A stretch of DNA of 64,000 bases from Agrobacterium larrymoorei (GTDB lineage Bacteria > Pseudomonadota > Alphaproteobacteria > Rhizobiales > Rhizobiaceae), in assembly GCF_005145045.1 (NCBI RefSeq), contig NZ_CP039692.1:310001-374000 (forward strand), read 5' to 3'. Below the pieces are notes generated by a model. The model was not told where the DNA came from, searched no databases, and saw nothing but the letters and a program-made list of their open reading frames with translations. Every line of letters starts with the position of its first letter. Positions within the stretch are counted from its first letter, which is position 1. The position numbers and the translations under genes were made by a program. Shown piece by piece: positions 55,405-62,434 of the stretch.

Positions 55405-56397
55405 TCAGTCCTCCTTACCGTGAACATGGGTGGCAGGCGCATTCGCCTTCTCGACCGGCGGCGTGCCATGCGTGTGGAATGTTTCGATGGTTTTCAGCCC
55501 CCAGGCCTGCCCCTTCTTCCGCTCCATCTCGGTCCAGGTAACCGTCGGCCAATCCGGTCGCAGAATGAGCCGCGCACCGGCATTGGCGAGTTCCACGCGG
55601 TTGCCCGCAGGTTCCCAGACATAGAGAAAGAAGGTTCCCTGTATGGCGTGCTTGTGCGGTCCGGTCTCGATATGCACGCCATTCTCCAGAAAGATATCTG
55701 CGGCGCGAAGAATGTCTTCACGCTGGTCCACCGCGTAGGTGACGTGGTGGAAGCGCCCCTTCGCGCCCGTGTGATCTTCAGAATAGGCGATGTCATAGGT
55801 CTTGTTGTTGACGGTAAACCAGCAGCCGCCGAGCCTGCCATTGTCCAGCTGAATTTGCTCCGTGACACGGCTGCCGAGCGCACGCGTCATGAAATCACGA
55901 ATGGCGCGAACGTCGGTGGCGAGCAGGTTCAGATGGTCCAGCCGACGCGGGCTCGCGCCACGCCCATGATACCGCTGGGCGAGGTTCTTTAGCGCGGGGC
56001 GCTCTTCAGACGGCGCCTCATAAACTCTCGTATCCCAGTAAAGCTCGAAAATGTGACCGTCAGGATCAGTAAAGCGATAAGCGCGACCGTGCCCGACGTC
56101 GCCGTCCACCCAGCCAAGCCCACACCCCATCTCCTCGATCACCTTAACGCGCCGCTCCAGCGCCTGGGGAGAAGATGCGCGGTAGGCAACATGTCCTACG
56201 CCAGTGGTGTGATGGCGCGTCAGCTTCAGCGTGTGGAATTCATAATCATCGAACGCACGCAGATAGGCGCTGTCACTATCGATCAGGCTCGGCGTGAGCC
56301 CGTAGACACGGGTAAAGAAATCAAGGCTTTCCTCGAACTTGTTGGTATAAAGCTCCACATGGCCGAGATGCGCGATATCGAAACAGGGCTCCGTCAT
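55405..56397 (-). CDS. Class I (VOC) extradiol dioxygenase, predicted gallate-cleaving
   Basis: 330 residues in two VOC halves (about 8-122 and 150-275), the layout of catechol 2,3-dioxygenase. The C-terminal half keeps the iron triad: His155 (LDHLNLL), His218 (FHHVTYAVD) and Glu269 (GNRVEL). It also keeps the second-shell His250 and Tyr259 in GPHKHAIQGTFFLYVWEP. So it should be an active extradiol enzyme. The gene lies directly before galB, galC and galD, which process 4-oxalomesaconate, the ring-cleavage product of gallate. Known gallate dioxygenases (GalA, DesB, LigAB) are of the LigB family, so this would be a replacement by an unrelated fold. The start at 56397 overlaps a short upstream frame. 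Confidence 0.85.
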   Translation of the reverse strand: MTEPCFDIAHLGHVELYTNKFEESLDFFTRVYGLTPSLIDSDSAYLRAFDDYEFHTLKLTRHHTTGVGHVAYRASSPQALERRVKVIEEMGCGLGWVDGDVGHGRAYRFTDPDGHIFELYWDTRVYEAPSEERPALKNLAQRYHGRGASPRRLDHLNLLATDVRAIRDFMTRALGSRVTEQIQLDNGRLGGCWFTVNNKTYDIAYSEDHTGAKGRFHHVTYAVDQREDILRAADIFLENGVHIETGPHKHAIQGTFFLYVWEPAGNRVELANAGARLILRPDWPTVTWTEMERKKGQAWGLKTIETFHTHGTPPVEKANAPATHVHGKED

Positions 56398-56504
56398 CAA
56401 GCCCACCCCGCACGTCGCAGATGGACGGTCACGAGGGCTTGCGCTCCGGCTACAAAACAATTCGAATTATATGGTCTTTTGAAACGGCAGACAGATTTAT
56501 TCAT
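56397..56504 (-). CDS. 35-residue leader or small protein coupled to the dioxygenase
   Basis: The ATG at 56504 has a near-ideal AGGAGGAGGTG ribosome binding site, better than that of the dioxygenase itself. The frame runs for 35 codons, and its stop overlaps the dioxygenase ATG as TGATG. The product is basic, with two Cys (VCRFKRPYNSNCF) and no clear membrane segment. The layout suggests that ribosomes loaded here re-start on the dioxygenase gene. Whether the peptide itself acts is unknown. Confidence 0.55.
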   Translation of the reverse strand: MNKSVCRFKRPYNSNCFVAGAQALVTVHLRRAGWA

Positions 56505-56683
56505 GGCGACACCTCCTCCTGATGCGACCGATGAAGATGACCCGCAGAATGCAAAAATGAATATGCGGGGTCGCTGCAAGAGCTCCTCCTCCGCAGCAAT
56601 GTATTCTTTATGATGGAACTAAACGCCGATTTCAACGGAAAAACTGCGATAATCGCAAATGAAACTTGATGACTTCGAATTCA

Positions 56684-56693
56684 ATGTATACAT
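56684..56693. promoter_or_regulatory. ATGTATACAT operator between metF and the dioxygenase operon
   Basis: A perfect copy of the palindrome, 24 bases before the metF start and about 180 bases from the leader of the leftward dioxygenase-galBCD genes. It could control both directions. Confidence 0.72.
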
Positions 56694-56717
56694 TTCAAGC
56701 GGGAGAAGGAGAGACGT

Positions 56718-57641
56718 ATGGCAATACTGAACTTCATTGGCCGCTCGAAAACGCAGGGTGAACTCACCATTGGCGCGAGCCCTCTCCTTGACTCGTGGTC
56801 TATCGAGGTCATGCCGCGGACGGCGGCAAAGATCGAGGATTTCAACGCGCTTCTTCCGCAAGGCACGCGGGTTTACATCGCGCACATTGCTGGCACGCCC
56901 GTTGAAGATATGGTTGCGACGGCAAAGCGCCTTCGTGAAGACGGCTTTGCCGTCATGCCCCACTTTCCTGCCCGCAGCATTCCAGACCGCCCGACACTCG
57001 AGGACTGGATCAAGCGATATCGCAACGATGCGGATGTGACTGAAGCCCTGCTGCTTGGCGGGGGTGAGGTGCGCCCGGCGGGGAGCCTGGAAAGCTCCAT
57101 TCAATTGCTGGAAAGCGAGCTTTTCGACCGTAATGGCTTCACGCGCCTGCATGTCGCGGGCCACCCGGAGGGCAACAAGGATATCGACCGCGATGGCACG
57201 ACGAGCAATGTCGATGGTGCGCTTAAGTGGAAGAACGACTTCGCCAACCTCACAGACGCCGATATGGCCATCGTCACGCAGTTCGGCTTCGATCCGAAAG
57301 TGATCATTGAATGGGCGGAGCGCGTGGCGCAGGCGGGCATCACCCTGCCGATCCATGTGGGAATTGCCGGACCGGCAAAACTGCAGACGCTTCTCCAGTT
57401 CGCCGTTTCCTGCGGCGTCGGGCCTTCGCTCAAAGTCCTGCAAAAGCGAGCACTGGACGTGACGCGACTGCTCTCACCCTATGAGCCGACAGACATGGTC
57501 GCAGCCCTTGGTGACTATGTTGCGAGCCATCCAAACACGTTGATTTCGCAGTTGCACCTTTTTCCGCTGGGCGGCATCAAACCTGCGGCGGAGTGGATGA
57601 ACCGGAATGCAACGGTGCCGCGCAAGGCCAATATTGCCTGA
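56718..57641 (+). CDS. MetF-like methylenetetrahydrofolate reductase
   Basis: 307 residues, starting after GGAGAAGGAGAG. It has the MTHFR TIM-barrel pattern: SIEVMPRTAAKIEDF (substrate/flavin entry), TRVYIAHIAGTP, FAVMPHFPARSIPD, EALLLGGGEVRPAG, LHVAGHPEGN, and DMAIVTQFGFDPKVIIEWAERV with ITLPIHVGIAGPAKL. In aromatic O-demethylation by LigM/DesA, 5-methyl-THF must be oxidised back to 5,10-methylene-THF, and SYK-6 carries metF next to ligM for this. The shared operator supports the same job here rather than methionine synthesis. Confidence 0.88.
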   Translation: MAILNFIGRSKTQGELTIGASPLLDSWSIEVMPRTAAKIEDFNALLPQGTRVYIAHIAGTPVEDMVATAKRLREDGFAVMPHFPARSIPDRPTLEDWIKRYRNDADVTEALLLGGGEVRPAGSLESSIQLLESELFDRNGFTRLHVAGHPEGNKDIDRDGTTSNVDGALKWKNDFANLTDADMAIVTQFGFDPKVIIEWAERVAQAGITLPIHVGIAGPAKLQTLLQFAVSCGVGPSLKVLQKRALDVTRLLSPYEPTDMVAALGDYVASHPNTLISQLHLFPLGGIKPAAEWMNRNATVPRKANIA

Positions 57642-57652
57642 GGCGCAGTCGA

Positions 57653-58363
57653 TCACACAGTTCCCAGATAGCTTTCCATCAACGCCGGATTATCCGCCAG
57701 TTCACCTGCCTTGCCAGAAAGCTTCACCTCGCCAAGCTCCATGAGATAGCCATAGTCGGCAATTTCCAGCGCGGCGCGGGCATTCTGCTCGACCAGTAGG
57801 ATCGATACACCGCTGTCGCGTAGCTCAGCCACGATCTTCAGGATGTCCATAACGATACGGGGCGCGAGGCCGAGGCTCGGCTCATCCAGAAGCAGAAGCC
57901 GCGGGCGGCTCATCAGCGCGCGTGCCAGCGCCAGCATTTGCCGCTCGCCACCGGAAAGCGTTCCGGCGGTTTGCTTGCGGCGCTCCGAAAGTCGCGGAAA
58001 ACGCTCGTAAACCTCTGCGCGAGTTTCCGCACGCTCCTGCGCAGAGCGAAGAAAACCGCCGAGTTCTATATTGTCTTCCACGCTCATGGTGGAGAACAGT
58101 TCGCGCCGCTCCGGCACGAGGCAAAGCCCTGCCGCCACCCGGGCCTCCACGGATGAGGGAACCGGAGCGCCATCGTAAAAGACGCCTCCTTTCGAAGGCA
58201 CGATGCCCATCGCGGCATTCAAAAGCGTCGTCTTGCCCGCGCCATTGGCACCGATGACAGTAACGATCTGCCCCTTTTCCATTTGCAAAGAAACGCCGTG
58301 CAGCACCTCGGCATGACCATAGGAAACATGAATATTCTGCATCGCCAAAAGTGGTTGGCTCAT
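57653..58363 (-). CDS. LivF-type ATPase of the second LIV importer
   Basis: 236 residues: Walker A GANGAGKTT, LCLVPERRELFSTMSVEDNI, signature LSGGERQMLALARAL, Walker B LLLLDEPSLGLAP, and VSILLVEQNA. It overlaps the fused permease-ATPase gene by four bases. Its stop lies 11 bases from the convergent metF stop. Confidence 0.94.
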   Translation of the reverse strand: MSQPLLAMQNIHVSYGHAEVLHGVSLQMEKGQIVTVIGANGAGKTTLLNAAMGIVPSKGGVFYDGAPVPSSVEARVAAGLCLVPERRELFSTMSVEDNIELGGFLRSAQERAETRAEVYERFPRLSERRKQTAGTLSGGERQMLALARALMSRPRLLLLDEPSLGLAPRIVMDILKIVAELRDSGVSILLVEQNARAALEIADYGYLMELGEVKLSGKAGELADNPALMESYLGTV

Positions 58364-60132
58364 GCGACACCTCCAAGATAGGCGGCAACGACTGCGGGGT
58401 GGCTGCGCACATCCTGCGGCTTGCCATCCGCTATCAGCGTGCCGAAATCGAGAACGACCAGTTGATCGACGAGGCCCATGACGAAGCCCATATCGTGTTC
58501 CACCAGCAGCACGCTCACGCCGTCCTCCCTCAGTTTTCGCAGCAGCGCCGCAAGCTCCTGCTTCTCCCCATGGCGCAGACCGGCAGCGGGTTCATCGAGA
58601 AGAAGCATGGCGGGATCGGACGCAAGCGCGCGGGCAATTTCGAGAATGCGGATCTGCCCCAGAGCCAGATCGCCCGCCGGGCGATGAAGAAATTCCCCGA
58701 GACCGACACGCTCCACCTGAAGAGCCGCCTCCGCCAGCAGCGCCGCCTCTTCTTTGCGCTCCAGACGCAGAACACTGCGCAGCACACCGGCCTTTCCTCG
58801 CAAATGCGCGCCGAGAGCGACATTTTCCAGCACCGTCATATCCGGCAGGATTTTCGCGTGCTGGAAGCTGCGGGCAATGCCGTGCTTCGCAATCTCTCTT
58901 GGGTTGAGCCCGGCGATACGCGCTTCACGGTAACGCACTTCGCCTTTGCTCAAACTCAAAATGCCGGTGATGAGGTTGAAAGTCGTGCTTTTGCCCGCTC
59001 CGTTGGGACCGATCAGCCCCACGACTTCGCCTGCTTTGATGCGAAAGCTGACATCATTGACGGCAACCAGACCGCCGAACTGTTTGCGGGCGCTTTCCAC
59101 GGAGAGAAGCAGGCTGCCACGCTGCGGCATCTCGCGGGCGGTAAGATCGACCACTGGCGCTCCGATATCGCGGGGCGCCTTGCGGAAGCCAACCAGCTTC
59201 ACCACGAGCGGCCAGAGGCCTTCGCGGGCGGTTTGCAATATCCCGACCAGAAGAATGCCGAAGACGACCATTTCCATATTCGTGGTCGTGCCAATCAACC
59301 CCGGCAGAAAGCGTTGCAACACCTCCTTCAGGATCAACACCACAGCGGAGCCGAAGACCGCGCCCCAGATGTGCCCCGCCCCGCCGACCACGGCCATAAG
59401 CAGATATTCGATACCCATATTCAGGCCAAATGGCGTGGGGTTGATGGACCTTTGCATGTGAGCATAAAGCCAGCCGGACAGCGCGGCAACGACACCGGCG
59501 AAAACGAACACGATGAGCTTTGCGCGGATGATATTGACGCCGAACGCTTCCGCAGCCTGCGCTCCGCCGCGAAGCGCGCGAATTGCGCGTCCGGTTCGGG
59601 AGTCCAGCAGGTTCCTCGCCCCGAGGGCGGTGGCGATGACGAAGGCCCAGATGATGTAATAGATCGACTGGCCGCTGAAGAACGCATAGTCACCGATGGA
59701 CAGCGGCGGAATGCCGGTGATGCCGTCATAGCGACCCAATATATCGAGCTTGCCGAAAAGATAATAAAGCGCCAGCCCCCAGGCAATCGTGCCAAGCGGC
59801 AGAAAGTGACCAGAAAGCCTGACGGTGATCGCGCCAAGGACGAGTGCCACGAAGGCACCGACGCACAGAGAAAGAGGCAGGGTCAGCCAGGGTGACAGCC
59901 CGTAGGAGGTCGTCAGAACCGCTGTCGTATAAGCGCCAAAGCCACAAAAGGCGGCCTGCCCGAAAGACGTCAGCCCTCCAACGCCGGTAAGCAGCACGAG
60001 GCCGATGGCCACCAGCGAGGCAAGGCCGATATTGTTCATCAGCGTGATCCAGAACGGCGGCACTGGCAGCAGTGGAACGGCGATGAGCAGAACAAGAGCG
60101 CTAACGGGAACGAGAAGGTTACGGCCAGACAT
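58360..60132 (-). CDS. LivM-LivG fusion, permease plus ATPase
   Basis: 590 residues from the ATG at 60132; a TTG at 60141 is possible. The N-terminal 330 residues form a LivM-type permease (MNNIGLASLVAIGLVLLTGVGGLTSFGQAAFCGFGAY), and the C-terminal 240 form a LivG-type ATPase with Walker A GPNGAGKST, the GIARSFQHAKILPDMTVLENV insert, signature LALGQIRILEIARAL and Walker B MLLLDEP. The two parts are joined by a linker of about 25 residues without a stop. Such fusions occur in LIV importers of proteobacteria that take up aromatic or dicarboxylic acids. Confidence 0.93.
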   Translation of the reverse strand: MSGRNLLVPVSALVLLIAVPLLPVPPFWITLMNNIGLASLVAIGLVLLTGVGGLTSFGQAAFCGFGAYTTAVLTTSYGLSPWLTLPLSLCVGAFVALVLGAITVRLSGHFLPLGTIAWGLALYYLFGKLDILGRYDGITGIPPLSIGDYAFFSGQSIYYIIWAFVIATALGARNLLDSRTGRAIRALRGGAQAAEAFGVNIIRAKLIVFVFAGVVAALSGWLYAHMQRSINPTPFGLNMGIEYLLMAVVGGAGHIWGAVFGSAVVLILKEVLQRFLPGLIGTTTNMEMVVFGILLVGILQTAREGLWPLVVKLVGFRKAPRDIGAPVVDLTAREMPQRGSLLLSVESARKQFGGLVAVNDVSFRIKAGEVVGLIGPNGAGKSTTFNLITGILSLSKGEVRYREARIAGLNPREIAKHGIARSFQHAKILPDMTVLENVALGAHLRGKAGVLRSVLRLERKEEAALLAEAALQVERVGLGEFLHRPAGDLALGQIRILEIARALASDPAMLLLDEPAAGLRHGEKQELAALLRKLREDGVSVLLVEHDMGFVMGLVDQLVVLDFGTLIADGKPQDVRSHPAVVAAYLGGVA

Positions 60133-60137
60133 AGCGA

Positions 60138-61172
60138 TCAATCCTCTTCATGGTGACCGGCAACGAAAGACAGCCAGACCAGCACCGGCACGATCAACCC
60201 GAAGACGATGATCTCCTTATAGGCGCTGGCAAAAAAGGACGAAAAGGCCTCCACGATACCCACGCCAAGCGCGGCAATCGCGGTCAGCGGGAAGTTGCCG
60301 AGGCCACCGAGAATGGCGGCCACGAAGCCTTTGAGGCCGATCAGGAAGCCGGTGTCGTAATAGATCGTCGTGACCGGCGCGATCAGCACGCCGGAAACCG
60401 CGCCGATAATGGCTGCAAGCACAAGAGCGGTAACGCCGGTCAGCTGCGTCCTGACACCGACCAACCTTGCGCCAAGACGGTTTACGGCGGTTGCCCTCAA
60501 GGCCTTTCCAAGCAGTGTGCGCTCGAAGAAAAGATAGAGCCCGATGATGATGAGGATAGTGATACCATAAATCCAAAGGCTCTGGGTGGTAACGACCATG
60601 GGGCCGACGAGAATGCTTCCGTCCGAAAGCGGTCTGGCGCGAAGCCCTTCCGGGCCAAAGAAAACGAGGCCGAGCCCCATCATGAAGAGATGTACGCCGA
60701 GCGAAGCGATCAGCAGCGTCAGCACAGTGGCATCGGCAAGTGGGCGATAGACGACGCGGTAAATGTAATAACCCATGGGCGCGATGATGAGGATGGCAAC
60801 AAGCGCGCGGACCAATGCCGGGGGCTGAAGCGGCGCAACCAGAGCGACGACACCGTAAATGATGAGCGGCAACGCGACATTGATCGCAAGCGCGCGCAAC
60901 AGTTTACCCATCTCGAATGCATTCCGCATGGCCCAGAGATCGAGCAGCATTGCCGCGACACCGAAGGAAATCAGCATGGGTGCAGTGCCGGGAATCTGCC
61001 CGTTATCCAGAAGCGCCAGCGACAGGGCGCCGTAAGCTACGAACTCGCCCTGCGGGATGAAAATGATCCTGGTGACGGCAAAGACGAGCACCAGCGCGAG
61101 CCCGAGGAGGGCATAGATCGCCCCGTTCGTGATGCCGTCCTGTATGAGAAAGGTCGCAATCGTCGCGTCCAA
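60138..61172 (-). CDS. LivH-type permease of the second LIV importer
   Basis: 344 residues, longer than typical LivH (about 300) because of extra hydrophobic text at residues 60-115. The core starts with ITNGAIYALLGLALVLVFAVTRIIFIPQGEFVAYGAL, and the end has AAILGGLGNFPLTAIAALGVGIVEAF. The stop lies just before the start of the fused gene. It is 85 bases behind the binding-protein gene. Confidence 0.92.
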   Translation of the reverse strand: MDATIATFLIQDGITNGAIYALLGLALVLVFAVTRIIFIPQGEFVAYGALSLALLDNGQIPGTAPMLISFGVAAMLLDLWAMRNAFEMGKLLRALAINVALPLIIYGVVALVAPLQPPALVRALVAILIIAPMGYYIYRVVYRPLADATVLTLLIASLGVHLFMMGLGLVFFGPEGLRARPLSDGSILVGPMVVTTQSLWIYGITILIIIGLYLFFERTLLGKALRATAVNRLGARLVGVRTQLTGVTALVLAAIIGAVSGVLIAPVTTIYYDTGFLIGLKGFVAAILGGLGNFPLTAIAALGVGIVEAFSSFFASAYKEIIVFGLIVPVLVWLSFVAGHHEED

Positions 61173-61257
61173 GGCATTTCCCCAGTAGAGTGGTTCCGAA
61201 GACAGGTTTTGCTATTGGCCGGTCATCGCGTAGCCCGACGACCGGCCAAAAGCGGGA

Positions 61258-62403
61258 TTATTTCAGCAGGTGGAATTTGCCATCCTTGGCCGTCAGCAGC
61301 ACGATTGCCCGGTCATCCAGACCGTAATGATCCGTGGCGGAAAACTGGAAGACACCGTGCGTCGCAGGGAACGGGCCGCCCGTTTCGATGGCATCGCGCA
61401 GCGCATCGCGGAATTCCTGAGTGCCGGGTTTTCCTTTTTGCAGGGCAACCGGCACGGCTTTTTTCAGGATGATCATGGCGTCATAGACGTGTGATCCGAA
61501 CTGCGTGCGTGTGCCCGCACCATATTTGCCTTCATAGGCCTTCACATAGGCGAGGCCTTCGGCCTTGGTTTCCGATGTATCCGGCTGATCTTCCGCCACC
61601 ATGACCGGGCCGGAGGCGAAGACGGTGTTTTCGGCGCTCTTTCCGGCAATGCGCAGGAAATCGAATGTCACCGCGCCGGATGGCTGGTAAATGGGGCCGG
61701 TGAAGCCGCGCTCGCGCAGGCCGAGCTGTGGAAGTGCAGCCCCTGTTCCCGATGCGCCGATCATCACGGCGTCAGGACGAGAGGCGACGACCTTCAAAAC
61801 CTGCCCGGCAACCGACGTATCAGGGCGCGCGAAGCGCTCTTCGGACACCATCTTCAAACCGTACTCGGCGCCGACCTTTTTGAACTCGTCCACCCACTGG
61901 TCACCGTAGGAATCCGAAAAACCGATATAGCCGAGCGTCTTCACCCCATCCGCCTTCATCTTGGCGAAGAGATGCCGGGCAATCAGCTGGGAATTTTGCG
62001 GCAGGACGAATGTGTAGCCTTTGGCAACCGGCGGCGGAACGGGCGAAGGCGCAAGATGCGGAACCTTGGCTTCGGCAGCGACACCCGCAACGGCAATTGC
62101 GCCCGGCACCAGCGCGGAGCCGATAATGACATCGGCCTTGTCGTCATTGGCAAAACGCCGCGCATTGGTCGTCGCCATGGAAGGGTCACCGGCGTCGTCC
62201 AGCAGAATGACCTTCAGAGGTTCGCCAGCGATTTCCTTTGGCCAGAGTTCGATGGAATTTTTCAGCGGAATGCCGAGTGCCGCCCCTGGACCCGTCGTCG
62301 GGATGGTCACGCCGATGGTAATATCGGCAAGGGCTGGCACGGATGCCAGCGCCAGCGAAAGACCGGCAATCGCCCCGCGCAAGATAAACATATGCTTTTT
62401 CAT
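61258..62403 (-). CDS. LIV-type substrate-binding protein of the second importer
   Basis: 381 residues from the ATG at 62403, which has a CGGGAGGAACGAC site; the longer in-frame opening overlaps the acyl-CoA dehydrogenase gene and is discarded. The signal peptide ends near residue 26 (VPALA-DIT). The Peripla_BP_6 domain begins ITIGVTIPTTGPGAALGIPLKNSIEL and has VILLDDAGDPS and GYIGFSDSYGDQWVDEFKK. The ligand is unknown; the acyl-CoA dehydrogenase gene upstream suggests a carboxylic acid activated to a CoA ester. Confidence 0.92.
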   Translation of the reverse strand: MKKHMFILRGAIAGLSLALASVPALADITIGVTIPTTGPGAALGIPLKNSIELWPKEIAGEPLKVILLDDAGDPSMATTNARRFANDDKADVIIGSALVPGAIAVAGVAAEAKVPHLAPSPVPPPVAKGYTFVLPQNSQLIARHLFAKMKADGVKTLGYIGFSDSYGDQWVDEFKKVGAEYGLKMVSEERFARPDTSVAGQVLKVVASRPDAVMIGASGTGAALPQLGLRERGFTGPIYQPSGAVTFDFLRIAGKSAENTVFASGPVMVAEDQPDTSETKAEGLAYVKAYEGKYGAGTRTQFGSHVYDAMIILKKAVPVALQKGKPGTQEFRDALRDAIETGGPFPATHGVFQFSATDHYGLDDRAIVLLTAKDGKFHLLK

Positions 62404-62434
62404 GTCGTTCCTCCCGTTAATTAGAAGTGTCACG

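Noticed and set aside
54637..55992. 451-codon open frame on the plus strand
   Set aside because: It is antisense to galB and the dioxygenase, both of which have full active-site motifs.
58351..61472. Long plus-strand frames (58351-59895 and 60150-61472)
   Set aside because: They are antisense to the LIV transporter genes; their products are His/Arg/Gln/Asp-rich and typical of shadows in GC-rich DNA.
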